The notes: generated from the letters alone by a model not told the origin. 64,000 bases of DNA from Roseburia sp. 499 (GCF_001940225.2 NZ_CP135164.1:2294001-2358000), one strand, 5' to 3'; numbered from the stretch's first letter, positions 16,934-26,543 are shown. Program-made: numbers and translations.

Positions 16934-18079
16934 TTATTCCAAAAAGCAAAAACTTATTTCCAGCCATTCTTCTTCTGTCATATAATTGATTTCTTCCAAA
17001 TTCGGGCAATATTCCGCTATATTTCCCGCCTCTATAAAATAGCTTACCGCATGGTCATACAATTGTCGATTTGCAAACCGAAGTGTAACCATTCCTTTTT
17101 CTTCATATGCCTTTGAAAAAAATGTCCCTATTACATCCGGTTTCCACTCTTGTATATACTTTCCTTCCTGCCTGTAATAATTATCTTCTACCGCTGTACA
17201 CTCCGGCAGATTCAACTGGGCATCCGGGACATGGCTACGCATCATTTCCTCTGTAGTCATTGCCATATATTTGTAATCTACAAAATATTTTTCTATCTCA
17301 TCCTCAATATACCTTCCTCTTCCCCAGGTCACATCCATGTAATAATATTCTCCATTCATCTGAAAAAGATTCCAGGCATGAGCATCTCCCAGCGCCGTTC
17401 CTGACACAATAACACAAGGAATTCCCAGTTGTTTCATCAGATACTGTACTGCACAGGCATATCCCTGACATACCGTCTGTCCATTCAAAAATACACTGAT
17501 GATATTCTGACTGTTTTCTGCTCCTTCTACATATTCTGTATTGGTACTGAGCAAGTCATAAATATACTTTACCTTATCATAATCTGTGTCTGTTATAGAA
17601 ATGCCACCCAGCCACTGGTCTACTACGCTGTCTATCTGCTGCTGGATTTGCTGACGTTCTTCTTCTGTCATGGTATAACTTGGAGCGAATTCCAATCCTA
17701 CCGTTTCTTCACCCTGAGTATATTTGGTAAATACATAGCCATTTACCCAAAATAATCCACCGTAGTCTGCACAAACTGCTGCATACGCTTTACGCATCAT
17801 TTCTGTATCAGTACAGGACAGGGTTATTTTCTCTCGATGATTTAAAATCACAGACAGTATCTCATCATATACCTGCCGTTCCTCCTGCGTAAGTCCTTCA
17901 TAGGCATAATTTCCATCAGAAATCTTCGATACCTCTACTGCCTCGTCGTTGGCCCCGGTCTGATAGCTTTCCGGCTCTACTTGTCCAGTCTGCTGCTTTG
18001 TCATCTCTGTACATGCTACTATCTGACTGCTTAAAATCCCCAAAGTCAAAAAGAGCAACAAACACTTTTTTCCCTTCAC
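16934..18079 (-). CDS. Transglutaminase-like lipoprotein
   Basis: 381 residues with a lipoprotein signal (LFLTLGILSSQIVAC, lipidated Cys at 23). The C-terminal half holds a transglutaminase/papain-like core: GQTVCQGYACAVQYLMKQLG with the nucleophile Cys, ALGDAHAWNLFQMNGEYYY with the His, and MDVTWGR with the Asp. Such proteins act outside the cell, possibly as proteases or cross-linkers of surface protein or wall peptides. A short Glu/Gln-rich linker follows the lipid anchor. It follows the M18 aminopeptidase by 22 bases and is probably cotranscribed with it. The substrate is unknown. Confidence 0.88.
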   Translation of the reverse strand: MKGKKCLLLFLTLGILSSQIVACTEMTKQQTGQVEPESYQTGANDEAVEVSKISDGNYAYEGLTQEERQVYDEILSVILNHREKITLSCTDTEMMRKAYAAVCADYGGLFWVNGYVFTKYTQGEETVGLEFAPSYTMTEEERQQIQQQIDSVVDQWLGGISITDTDYDKVKYIYDLLSTNTEYVEGAENSQNIISVFLNGQTVCQGYACAVQYLMKQLGIPCVIVSGTALGDAHAWNLFQMNGEYYYMDVTWGRGRYIEDEIEKYFVDYKYMAMTTEEMMRSHVPDAQLNLPECTAVEDNYYRQEGKYIQEWKPDVIGTFFSKAYEEKGMVTLRFANRQLYDHAVSYFIEAGNIAEYCPNLEEINYMTEEEWLEISFCFLE

Positions 18080-18101
18080 TTTATTCTCTCCCTTTCTTCA
18101 T

Positions 18102-19382
18102 TTAGATGCTAAAATATTCTCGCACCAATCCTGTTAATGACTCCATATCCTCTTTTCCCATCGTTTCTACTGCAGAATGCATTGCCAAAAGCGGAACTCC
18201 AACATCCACCGTAGGTATTGGCAAAATGCTGGATGCAATGGAACCCAATGTGCCTCCGCCCTGCATATCCGAACGATTTACAAACTTCTGATATGCAATT
18301 CCAGCCTTGCAACAAATCTGCTCCACAATAGCAATTGCCTCACAATCCGTTGCATATGACTGTGAACATGATTCTTTAATGCAAAGACCTTTGCCAAGTA
18401 CAGGCTTATTGGTAATATCCATTTTTCCTGTTTTATTCGGATGAAGTCCATGCGCCACATCCACAGACAATAAAAAGGACTCATAAATACTCTCTTTTGT
18501 CTGTGCCATAGTCCTCCCAAAGCTATCACAAATTTTTTCTAACACATTCAATAACAACAAGGAACCTGCCCCCTGTTTGGTATGACTTCCAATTTCTTCA
18601 TGGTCAAACAGTGCAATCACATTAATTCCGCAGCTCTGTCTGCCTTCAATCAAACCTGTAAGCAACGCCTGCACTGAAGTAAGATTATCCAGACGCGGAG
18701 ACAACATAAATTCCTCCTGCATCCCAAAGGTTACCGGCTCCTGCATACAATATACCCACAATTCGTAGTCTAGGATATCTTCTACCTTTACGCCTTCTTC
18801 TTTTGCTAAAAATTCTAAAAATGCATGTTTCTCATTTAACTCTTCTTCCAAAAGTCCCACAATTGGAAGCATATCTGTCTGACGATTCAGTTCGACTCCC
18901 TTATTTACCTCTCGATTCATATGAATTGCCAGATTTGGAATCGACATCAATGGCTTTTCCATGTTGATATACCGCATATCCGGATGCATCACATCATCAC
19001 TTTTTACTGCCATGCGTCCCGATATACTTAAGGGACGATCCAGCCATGTGTTCAGAATAGCTCCTCCGTATACTTCCACATTTACCTGCGCATATCCATT
19101 GGTAACTACATCAGGATTAGGCTTAATTCTAAGACATGGAAAGTCTGTATGTGCTGCCGCAATCCGAAAACCATCTTTAAATTCTACCTGCAGAGGCACT
19201 GTAAAAGCAAACAATGTGGTATCATGATGCTTCATATAATATTTGCCACCTTCTGTAAGGCCCCAGGTATTAGAAAAATGCAGTTCCTCAAACCCTGCTT
19301 CCACAAGTTGCTGTTCTGCTTCCTTTACCACCATAACAGCACTGGTACCTTTTTTTAATAACTGTAATAATTTCTCTGCCAT
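18102..19382 (-). CDS. apeB: M18-family aminopeptidase (aspartyl aminopeptidase type)
   Basis: About 426 residues. Cytosolic zinc aminopeptidase that removes N-terminal acidic residues. Metal-ligand motifs are AAAHTDFPCLRIKP near residue 75, FDHEEIGSHTKQGAGS near 256 and PLLAMHSAVETMG near the C-terminus; LSPRLDNLTSVQALL is the family loop. The frame opens at 19397, but ATG at 19382 with GCAGGAGGAAATT is the better start. All active-site residues are present. Downstream lies the transglutaminase-like lipoprotein gene. Confidence 0.93.
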   Translation of the reverse strand: MAEKLLQLLKKGTSAVMVVKEAEQQLVEAGFEELHFSNTWGLTEGGKYYMKHHDTTLFAFTVPLQVEFKDGFRIAAAHTDFPCLRIKPNPDVVTNGYAQVNVEVYGGAILNTWLDRPLSISGRMAVKSDDVMHPDMRYINMEKPLMSIPNLAIHMNREVNKGVELNRQTDMLPIVGLLEEELNEKHAFLEFLAKEEGVKVEDILDYELWVYCMQEPVTFGMQEEFMLSPRLDNLTSVQALLTGLIEGRQSCGINVIALFDHEEIGSHTKQGAGSLLLLNVLEKICDSFGRTMAQTKESIYESFLLSVDVAHGLHPNKTGKMDITNKPVLGKGLCIKESCSQSYATDCEAIAIVEQICCKAGIAYQKFVNRSDMQGGGTLGSIASSILPIPTVDVGVPLLAMHSAVETMGKEDMESLTGLVREYFSI

Positions 19383-19455
19383 AATTTCCTCCTGCATTAC
19401 TTCCGTTTCTTATCATTCTTTTCTTACTATACTATAAATGTCTGTTTTTTTCTAG

Positions 19456-20131
19456 TATTATAGTAGTTTCATACATTAACGTATTGCTATTCGACCTTTG
19501 TTTTATAGGTATCCAGATAAAAATACTTATGGGAAGTTAAATCTTTTCTATTTCTGATTTTATTCAGATTTGATAAGAACAAAGCCAGACACACTTTTTA
19601 GCATGTCTAAATATTGCATTTGCAGGAATGATATTAATTTCCCTAATTCGAAACTCGGTTTTTCCCTTCATGCAACGGAACCTGAATACAAAAAATTGGA
19701 TTTTCATATGTTGAACACTTTGTGTTCTTCTTACAGCAGCATAAAAGAATGAATGGGTATGCCAGAAAGATGTTTGAGGACAGAGAAACATGGTATTGAA
19801 TGTGTATCTGTCCGAGTTCTTTTGGCATACCCTTATCGAACATTCTTGTTGCTGCTGTATAGAAGACTAGAAGTGTGACTCCATATGAAAATCCAATTTT
19901 TTGTATCAGGTTCTTTGCAGAAGAAGGAAAAACCTCAGACAACGAACTTAGGAAAATACATTTTCTCCAAATGCAATATAAGACATGCACAAAAGTGCTT
20001 TAGGTTTGCCCTTATCAAATCTGAAAGAAAATCAGAATATAAAATATCTGGAACTTCCCATAAGTATTTTTATATTCATATTTATAAACAAAGGCAGAAC
20101 AGTGACGTTAAGGTATGAACTCTTCATAATA
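19456..20131. repeat. 676-bp imperfect inverted repeat (single giant hairpin)
   Basis: The two halves are inverted copies of each other in near-constant register about a centre at ~19794. Matching arm blocks: TATTAT 19456/20126, TTCATAC 19468/20113, TTAACGT 19476/20105, AATACTTATGGGAAGTT 19522/20052, a ~24-base identical block around 19695 and 19885 (containing CAAAAAATTGGATTTTC), CAGCAGCA 19735/19850, GGGTATGCCA 19755/19823, and an inner stem GGACAGA/TCTGTCC around a ~22-base apex. Overall identity by eye is roughly 70 percent with few indels. No credible gene is inside. RNA from either strand would fold into one rod more than 300 pairs long. It could be a structured RNA, a foldback or MITE-type element, or an inverted duplication. 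Confidence 0.85.
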
Positions 20132-20136
20132 TAAAA

Positions 20137-20174
20137 AAGAAGCCCGACACTTTTCTGTGTTCAGACTCCTTCTT
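20137..20174 (-). terminator. Terminator after the 99-aa gene
   Basis: On the minus strand AAGAAG...ACAC-AGAAAA-GTGT...CTTCTT is followed by TTTTATATT, 40 bases beyond the stop at 20215. It abuts the giant inverted repeat, so the repeat is not part of this transcript unless read-through occurs. Confidence 0.7.
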
Positions 20175-20214
20175 GCATGTTGAATATATTAAGGTAATAC
20201 TTCACTTTCGATAT

Positions 20215-20514
20215 TTATCCTGCTTTTCTTCCGCAGTTTACATAATTTGATTTTACTCTTTTATTCTGTAACAACTCCAAAATCTTTCTTTTATACTCTT
20301 CGTCCTCTGTAATCCTTGCCAGACTAATCAAACGATATCGATCCAGATGATAAGGAATACTTTTATGAATTGCTAAATCTACCAAATATTTTGCTGATTT
20401 AAAACTATTTAGATGGGTGTGACCGTCCTTAAACTCCTTTGCGGTATTATGAATAATAAAACCTCCGGAAGCTTTGTAAATATTGTAGTTCTGCTTGCTG
20501 CAAATCTGATTCAT
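20215..20514 (-). CDS. Hypothetical protein, 99 aa
   Basis: Soluble, basic, no signal. It opens MNQICSKQNYNIYKASGG, then AKEFKDGHTHLNSFKSAKYLVDLAIHKSIP, and ends with a Cys-containing basic tail. The middle contains HTHLNSFKSA and RLISLARITEDEEYKRKILELL, which would form two or three helices. I do not recognise a family, though the sequence has the look of a conserved small protein rather than a chance frame. It is divergently oriented to the DUF5721-type gene across a 287-base AT-rich spacer and is closed by a clear terminator. Confidence 0.65.
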   Translation of the reverse strand: MNQICSKQNYNIYKASGGFIIHNTAKEFKDGHTHLNSFKSAKYLVDLAIHKSIPYHLDRYRLISLARITEDEEYKRKILELLQNKRVKSNYVNCGRKAG

Positions 20515-20801
20515 CTCTCCACATCCTGTCCTATATTATAGTAATATTATCTGATACCATATGAAGTTGTCTTAATACCATATATAGCAATTGTATTCTC
20601 CGGAACCTCTATATATGCTATCTATACTTCAAATGTACACATTCTTTCTTTTATTGTCAAGTGTTTTCGGAAAATTTTACATTCTATTCTATTTTTTTAC
20701 TTATTTTGTGTTATTTTACAAAGAAATCTTTCATTATATTTGCATAGATTTTTAAGAATTGTCATGGTATAGTAAATATAAACACGAAAAGGAGACGTTT
20801 T

Positions 20802-21308
20802 ATGATTGTACTGAAAATCAGCAATGTAAAAGAATTTATGAATATACTTCTGCTTTCTGAGACTTTTGATCATTTCCTACTCTCAGAAGCTTCTATTACT
20901 ACCTTTGCCACTATGATTTTAGATGGTAAAGCATGTGCAGACTTTTTCAGTCCGGAAGATGACGGTTATGCTTTAGTAGCTAATGAAGCATACGTACCCT
21001 TCTCCCTTTTACGTTCTTCCTGTCTGGATTTTATTAAGGGAAAACGTACCCCCGTTTCTTTTAAATTTGTTTTTTTATTATCTAAAGAAAATCAGAAGAA
21101 AACGCTTGCTTCCCTTCACAGTTCCTTCGCGCCGGAGGATATCTCCGGAATGTATCTGAACTTAAGATATCAGGCAGGCGAAATCATATGCACTACAGGC
21201 ATCTCTTATCGCAATTTTTCCATGGATAAATCTTTAGACCAAGCATGGGATGACATGATTATGCGTTTTTTCAGGAATCATAAAATTTTATTTGAATCTT
21301 TGACATAA
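20802..21308 (+). CDS. DUF5721-family protein
   Basis: 168 residues, cytoplasmic. It begins [25 protein letters not shown], which matches the family opening as I remember it, followed by [14 protein letters not shown]-type loop here as [28 protein letters not shown], and the closing [12 protein letters not shown]. The fold and function are not known to me. ATG preceded by AAAGGAGACGTTTT. Followed at 115 bases by the cold-shock gene on the same strand, but the intervening sequence looks like an independent leader. Confidence 0.75.
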   Translation: MIVLKISNVKEFMNILLLSETFDHFLLSEASITTFATMILDGKACADFFSPEDDGYALVANEAYVPFSLLRSSCLDFIKGKRTPVSFKFVFLLSKENQKKTLASLHSSFAPEDISGMYLNLRYQAGEIICTTGISYRNFSMDKSLDQAWDDMIMRFFRNHKILFESLT

Positions 21309-21423
21309 TTTTATAAAAATTTTACAATATTTCTCACAATATTCCTTTACTTTTACACTGCAATGTGCTATCCTAATGCTATGTTGCAAGGCAGCATATA
21401 TTATTTTTTTGGAGGTACTTGAC

Positions 21424-21624
21424 ATGCAGGGTACAGTAAAATGGTTTAACAACCAAAAAGGATATGGTTTCATTTCTGATGAAGCTGGAAACGACGTATT
21501 TGTTCATTATTCCGGATTGAACATGGAGGGTTTCAAATCCTTAGAAGAAGGCGCTACTGTTGATTTCGAAGTTACCGAAGGTTCTAAAGGACCTCAGGCA
21601 GTAAACGTAACTGTAGTACGCTAA
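21424..21624 (+). CDS. cspA: Cold-shock protein (CspA/CspB type)
   Basis: 66-residue OB-fold RNA chaperone. RNP1 is KGYGFISD and RNP2 is DVFVHYSGL, both intact, with the usual GTVKWFNNQ start. Binds single-stranded RNA and prevents structure at low temperature. The frame extends upstream to 21376, but ATG at 21424 with GGAGGTACTTGAC is the family start. The ~100-base AT-rich leader upstream may carry the usual temperature-responsive structure, which I could not resolve. Confidence 0.96.
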   Translation: MQGTVKWFNNQKGYGFISDEAGNDVFVHYSGLNMEGFKSLEEGATVDFEVTEGSKGPQAVNVTVVR

Positions 21625-21719
21625 TTAATCAGGGTTTTCGCAATGTACCTTTGTCTCTAATATAGAAATTTCGGTTTTTTATTAAGATATAAGATATTGA
21701 TGAAACGCAAGTGATTAGA

Positions 21720-21750
21720 AAAAAGAGGATGTATATGCATCCTCTTTTTT
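21720..21750. terminator. Bidirectional terminator
   Basis: Stem AAAGAGGATG/CATCCTCTTT with A-run and T-run flanks, between the converging cold-shock and LspA-like genes. Confidence 0.85.
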
Positions 21751-21760
21751 TGCTGTCTCA

Positions 21761-22213
21761 CTATTTTCTACTTCCAAATATTACAATCAAAATACTTCCC
21801 AGAAAAATAAACATATCTGATATATTAAAAACAATTCGATTTAACCGTTCCCAAGGTGTCCGAAAACTGAAATAATCTACCACATGCCCTTTGGTAATTC
21901 TATCATACAGATTACTGGCTCCACCGCCTAAGATTAGGCTGATTCCCAGAAGAATTCCTGGATTTTTCTTCTCTCGTAAAAGCAGGTACCAGACAATTCC
22001 CAGAATCAATATTATCGCACCACAAATAATTCTTAAAAGCTTTGGACTCTTTTCCATGAGATTCAATGCAGCCCCTCGATTGTAATACTTTCGGATAACA
22101 ATCTTCCCTTTACAGATTTCTTTTCGTTCTTCCTTGGTTATATGCCTCTCTACCTGTTTTTTTAGAAAAAAATCTCCGGCAAACAATACTGCTACAATGC
22201 TTGCGTACACCAT
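21761..22213 (-). CDS. Signal peptidase II-like protein (LspA family)
   Basis: About 150 residues with four predicted membrane helices. Prolipoprotein signal peptidase cleaves before the lipidated Cys. Both catalytic Asp contexts are present: GHVVDYFSF and FNISDMFIFLGS. Also seen are NRGAALNL (family NxGAAF-type loop) and GGGASNLYDRI. The start is taken at 22213 because GGAGGAAAAAAGG precedes that ATG; the frame opens at 22249, where it would overlap the subtilisin stop. The hydrophilic stretch HITKEERKEICKGKIVIRKY after helix 1 is typical. Probably cotranscribed with the subtilisin gene. A second, main lspA may exist elsewhere. Confidence 0.85.
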   Translation of the reverse strand: MVYASIVAVLFAGDFFLKKQVERHITKEERKEICKGKIVIRKYYNRGAALNLMEKSPKLLRIICGAIILILGIVWYLLLREKKNPGILLGISLILGGGASNLYDRITKGHVVDYFSFRTPWERLNRIVFNISDMFIFLGSILIVIFGSRK

Positions 22214-22248
22214 CCTTTTTTCCTCCTGTATTTCAACCTTACCTTCCA

Positions 22249-23934
22249 CTACCTAACGCGAAAATTCTCGAATGCCTGATACAAATCAAGTCTTCCATAC
22301 CCCCACTCTCGATTGGGATATGTTCTTCCCGGGTCCTGCTTTGTTCCCCGTATGAAAATATTTTTAATATCAATGTTACTAATAAGGGTGTAGTTTCCAC
22401 GAACTACTGCCCATTCCAACATCAATGCCACCGCCCCACTGGTAACTGCCGCTGCAACGCTTGTTCCACTTCGGGTAGTAAATTGATTTCTCTTTCCGGC
22501 ACCATATACATTAACCCCCGGAGCTGCAAAGTCCGGTTTTACCATTCCTGTCACTGTATATCCTCTGCTTGCATCAATAAAAATACTATTATCCCTTACA
22601 TCATAAGCAGTCACTGTTATGGCACTATATGCATTTCCCGGTGTAGTAATCGTGGTATCCGGATTGGAACGAATAAAATAAACCTCTCCTGTAAGCATTT
22701 CTTCCATTGGCAGCCACATATGATATCGTTCCGCATAGACCGACTGCCTATAAACTCGAATATTCCATATTCCTTGTACCGGCCTTGCAAAACGCATAAA
22801 AATCAGCTGATCGCCACCGGAAAGTGTTGTAATCCGATAATCTATGGAAACTGTAGTATTTTCAAGTAAAAAGGTGTACTCTTTCCCTCCGGACAAAATA
22901 AATTCCTTGGGAATTCGTTCTCCGGTAGGTGACACAATTTCCACTACAAATAGTTGCGGAGCACTTGCCCACATTTCTAAAATGAAACCAGACACTCCTT
23001 CTCCCACACTAATTTCTACATTTTGGTATTCTTGCCCTTCTGAAAGTTCTCCTGCAAAATGATGTCTCTGGTTTCCTTCATTTCCCGCAGCAACCACCAC
23101 ACCTCTCCTTCTTCTTAATGCAGTTGCCTCTAATACGGCCCTCAGCGGATTGTTCCCACTGCCGCGACTTCCTGTATTCGTTCCAACAGAAATACACACA
23201 ACAAGAGGCATATTCAAATCACTTGCCAACTTCTCCAGATAGGATACCCCTGCCATAATATCATTTTCCTGATAAACCGTTGCATCCTCCGGGATAAAAT
23301 AAAATTCCCGCAAATTTTCTTTTGCTTCTTTCAATTTTACCATAGCAATCTGTGCATAAGGTGCCGCCCCTGAAAAATCTTCCTGTGGCATTTCACTTCC
23401 AGCTGCCACACTGGCAAGAAAAGTTCCATGACCATTAACGTCATTAGAAGGAACTATGTTCTCCGGTCTCTGACTTGCTAATGCTTCATCTATTACTTCC
23501 TTCCGGTATTCACTTCCATATAAAAATCCCTCGGGAGGCGTTCCACTTCTCTCTGTCTGATCCCAGATTGCTGCAATTCTACTGCTTCCATCCGGATTTT
23601 GGAATACCGGATTACGGTAATCAATTCCGGTATCCACAAATCCAATCAAAACGCCCTGCCCCTTTAAACCTAACGTGGGATAATTATGAAGCCGCAATAT
23701 TCCACTTGCCTCCAATGCACTTTCATCCATCAGGGCAAAACACTGTGGAATAGCTGAATAGGAATAATTTGCAATGCTTAAGGGAAGTAACCCTTCTCTT
23801 GAAGCATAAATAACATCATATACATTGTTGATGTTCTGCATACAATATCCCGAAATTTCTCCAATGATTCCGCTAAATCTTTCTGTTATAAAATCATAAT
23901 AATCATTGGAATATACTGCCTCTTCACAGTCCAT
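22249..23934 (-). CDS. S8 (subtilisin-like) serine peptidase, CspB/C germination-protease type
   Basis: 561 residues, no secretory signal peptide. All three catalytic residues are seen: Asp101 in GFVDTGID, His in DVNGHGTFLAS and Ser in RSGTSVAAAV. The oxyanion Asn region VVVAAGNEGNQ is also intact. Between His and Ser there is a ~200-residue jelly-roll-type insert (PTGERIPKEF to WNIRVYRQS), the arrangement of clostridial Csp proteases, which act on pro-SleC in spore germination. Because the triad is complete it should be a protease rather than a CspC-like pseudoprotease. It could also be a general intracellular subtilisin. Start ATG at 23934 has only a weak AAAGA ribosome site. Confidence 0.87.
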   Translation of the reverse strand: MDCEEAVYSNDYYDFITERFSGIIGEISGYCMQNINNVYDVIYASREGLLPLSIANYSYSAIPQCFALMDESALEASGILRLHNYPTLGLKGQGVLIGFVDTGIDYRNPVFQNPDGSSRIAAIWDQTERSGTPPEGFLYGSEYRKEVIDEALASQRPENIVPSNDVNGHGTFLASVAAGSEMPQEDFSGAAPYAQIAMVKLKEAKENLREFYFIPEDATVYQENDIMAGVSYLEKLASDLNMPLVVCISVGTNTGSRGSGNNPLRAVLEATALRRRRGVVVAAGNEGNQRHHFAGELSEGQEYQNVEISVGEGVSGFILEMWASAPQLFVVEIVSPTGERIPKEFILSGGKEYTFLLENTTVSIDYRITTLSGGDQLIFMRFARPVQGIWNIRVYRQSVYAERYHMWLPMEEMLTGEVYFIRSNPDTTITTPGNAYSAITVTAYDVRDNSIFIDASRGYTVTGMVKPDFAAPGVNVYGAGKRNQFTTRSGTSVAAAVTSGAVALMLEWAVVRGNYTLISNIDIKNIFIRGTKQDPGRTYPNREWGYGRLDLYQAFENFRVR

Positions 23935-23989
23935 ATGTTTCTATCTTTCTTTTTTACTAACATATGATGTATTCCGGTTTTGGTGTCTT

Positions 23990-25465
23990 TTATACTCCTG
24001 CTGTACTTGCTGTACTATTATCTTCCAACTCCGGGCAACCTCTCATAGCAATTACCGGACCTCCCTTATTCTCTATGTAGTCCTCAGTAATTGTAACCGT
24101 CCCTATATTATCATCCTTCGGAATTTCATACATAATATCCAGCATGAACTCCTCAATAATAGCACGCAAAGCTCTTGCTCCCACGTCCTTTTTCTTTGCC
24201 TTTCTTGCAATAGCACGTAATGCCTCCGGTTCAAACTCCAGCTTCACCTCATCCATTGCCAACAGTTTTTTGTACTGCTTGATAATGGCATTCTTCGGCT
24301 CTTCTAAAATTCTTACCAACATATCTTCTGATAACGCATCCAATGCAAAGATAATCGGAAGACGTCCTAAAAATTCCGGAATCATACCATACTTACGAAT
24401 ATCCTCTACTGCAACCTGATGAAGCAGATTCTCTTCTTTATCGTATTTATCCTTTAAATCAGCCTGGAATCCCATAGACGAATGCTTATTTAAACGCTCT
24501 TTAATAATCCCTTCTAAATCCGGGAACGCTCCACCACAAATAAAGAGAATATCCTTGGTATTCACTGTCACCATAGGTACCATAGCGTTCTTGCTGTTAG
24601 CGCCCACCGGAACTTCAATTTCTGCTCCCTCTAAGAGCTTTAACATCCCCTGCTGCACACTTTCCCCACTGACATCTCTCTGATTGGTATTTTTCTTTTT
24701 GGCAATCTTATCAATCTCATCAATGAATATAATTCCATGCTCTGCCCGTTCTACGTCATTATCTGCTGCTGCCAAGAGCTTAGATACTACACTTTCAATA
24801 TCATCACCGATATATCCGGCCTCTGTAAGAGAGGTTGCATCTGCAATGGCAAGAGGCACATCCAAAAGCTTTGCCAAAGTCTTTACCATGTAAGTCTTAC
24901 CGCTTCCGGTAGGTCCTACCATCAGCATATTAGACTTCTCAATCTCAATTCCATCCAGATTGTCACAAGCAATTCTCTTATAGTGATTGTATACGGCAAC
25001 AGACATTACTTTTTTGGCTTTTTCCTGTCCTACCACATATTCATCTAAACTTGCCTTAATCTTGTGTGGTGCCGGAATAGACTTAATATCCAATACCGGC
25101 GCTGCTTTCTTATCTTCCTTTGGCTTCTTTTTCTTTAACTTCTGACTCTTTGGCACCATATTCATATTCTGTAAATCAGAAAGATTTACCAGACTGATAT
25201 TAGGCATGCCATTCATATTTCCGAAATCTCCCATAGGAAATCCTGTATGATTCATACTGTCAAAGGTCTTCTGCATGCAGTCAGAACAAATACAAATATT
25301 ACTTGGTATTTTTATCATCTTCCCTGCTTTACTCTCAGGTCTTCGACAAATATAGCAAATATCCTCATAATCGTTATCGTCATCTTTTTGTACCTCTGCT
25401 TCTTGCTCCGAAACCGAAGTATCTAACTCTGTATCATCAAACTTTTCTTTATCGTCCATTTTCAT
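23990..25465 (-). CDS. clpX: ClpX-like AAA+ unfoldase
   Basis: About 490 residues, longer than usual (~420) because of a Met/Asn- and Lys-rich linker after the zinc finger. Zinc finger with CYIC and CSDC pairs at about 37-63, Walker A GPTGSGKT, pore loop GYIGDD (usual GYVGED), Walker B IIFIDEIDKI and sensor GRLP. The ClpP-docking loop reads SSMGFQAD, with MGF in place of the common IGF. ATG at 25459 has better spacing to GAGGAGA than the one at 25465. ClpX unfolds substrates for ClpP. No clpP or tig is adjacent, unlike the canonical locus, so this may be a second ClpX. Confidence 0.88.
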   Translation of the reverse strand: MKMDDKEKFDDTELDTSVSEQEAEVQKDDDNDYEDICYICRRPESKAGKMIKIPSNICICSDCMQKTFDSMNHTGFPMGDFGNMNGMPNISLVNLSDLQNMNMVPKSQKLKKKKPKEDKKAAPVLDIKSIPAPHKIKASLDEYVVGQEKAKKVMSVAVYNHYKRIACDNLDGIEIEKSNMLMVGPTGSGKTYMVKTLAKLLDVPLAIADATSLTEAGYIGDDIESVVSKLLAAADNDVERAEHGIIFIDEIDKIAKKKNTNQRDVSGESVQQGMLKLLEGAEIEVPVGANSKNAMVPMVTVNTKDILFICGGAFPDLEGIIKERLNKHSSMGFQADLKDKYDKEENLLHQVAVEDIRKYGMIPEFLGRLPIIFALDALSEDMLVRILEEPKNAIIKQYKKLLAMDEVKLEFEPEALRAIARKAKKKDVGARALRAIIEEFMLDIMYEIPKDDNIGTVTITEDYIENKGGPVIAMRGCPELEDNSTASTAGV

Positions 25466-25589
25466 TCTCCTCTTTTCTTCTGATTCTTATATACAGAATC
25501 TGTTTTTATTATAATTCAAGGAGAATTATTGTACAACCGCTTTTTCAAAGGCTTTCGAAAAATTTTAGATTCTATTCATATTTTGTTTA

Positions 25590-26543
25590 TCATTGCATAA
25601 AAATATTGTAACCACAAAACTCTTGGTTGACCGGATCATAATATACTCCCCCATAACAATACTCTTTTTGCATAAGCAACAGAATCACATCATTTAGTTC
25701 AATAATCTGATAAGAACACTCTTCTTCCTGTGTGTACGCCTCATTTTCTTTCTCCCCCCACTGGAACGAAACTTTCTCATCTGTACTGGAAGACACCTCT
25801 AGTACCTTCTGCATTTTCGCAAACGCACTGGCATAGCAATCTTCGTAAAAAGAATTATCTCCATCTGCCATCTCCATTATTTCATCTGTTTCTTCCGTGT
25901 CATAAAAACCATCCAAATAGTAATATTCCATATCGTAAACGCACATATTAATCTCATCTTGATACAAATCAAGTATCTTTCTAAGTTTCTCTTTTCCTTC
26001 TTCCCAGGCTTCCGTATTTCTTATTCCATCTCCATGATACTTCATGCAACTAAAACTCCATAACATATACTCTGAAAATGCTATCTTTACCTGATATTGT
26101 TCGCCTCTCAACTCCAGAATATCCTGATAGAAAAAAATCGGACCATACTCTGTATTAGAAATGGAAACGTTATCCATAATTCCACTTCCTTTTTTTTCAT
26201 AAAACATTTCTATTGTATCCAGGTCCACACCACAATGTAGTGCCTCCATACAATAAAGCTTCTCTTCTATTCCACTCAGGTTCTCCGGTTCATCCACAAA
26301 ATTCTCTACATAATTTGACATTTCATTGCGGCCATAATAATTCCATGGAAACAGCTGAATATCATCTTCTATTTTTCCATAAAAAATATTTGAACTGGTG
26401 TTTTCAAAGGTAACCTTCTGTGGTTTTTCCTCATTGCAGAGCAGCATTTTTCCACTCTTTACAATTCCTATGTAGCCTACGCTAAGAATCAATATGGCAC
26501 ATAATAACGTTACAAAAAAAGAGCTTGCCTTTTTATTTTTCAT
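25590..26543 (-). CDS. Membrane-anchored extracytoplasmic protein cotranscribed with a two-component system
   Basis: 317 residues. N-terminal signal anchor at about 8-27 (FFVTLLCAILILSVGYIGIV). The rest is acidic and Tyr-rich, with ENTSSNIFYGKIEDDIQLFPW early and SYQIIELNDVILLLMQKEY near the end. I recognise no named domain. It begins 11 bases inside the histidine-kinase gene end, so it is translationally coupled to it. Position suggests an envelope protein that works with, or is controlled by, the sensor; a role as accessory signal protein is inference. Confidence 0.75.
   Translation of the reverse strand: MKNKKASSFFVTLLCAILILSVGYIGIVKSGKMLLCNEEKPQKVTFENTSSNIFYGKIEDDIQLFPWNYYGRNEMSNYVENFVDEPENLSGIEEKLYCMEALHCGVDLDTIEMFYEKKGSGIMDNVSISNTEYGPIFFYQDILELRGEQYQVKIAFSEYMLWSFSCMKYHGDGIRNTEAWEEGKEKLRKILDLYQDEINMCVYDMEYYYLDGFYDTEETDEIMEMADGDNSFYEDCYASAFAKMQKVLEVSSSTDEKVSFQWGEKENEAYTQEEECSYQIIELNDVILLLMQKEYCYGGVYYDPVNQEFCGYNIFMQ

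Noticed and set aside
19643..19990. 115-codon minus-strand frame across the apex of the giant inverted repeat
   Set aside because: No ribosome site, composition rich in Phe/Leu/Cys/Tyr without domains, and the frame simply crosses the palindrome; the matching frames in the two arms are not conserved.
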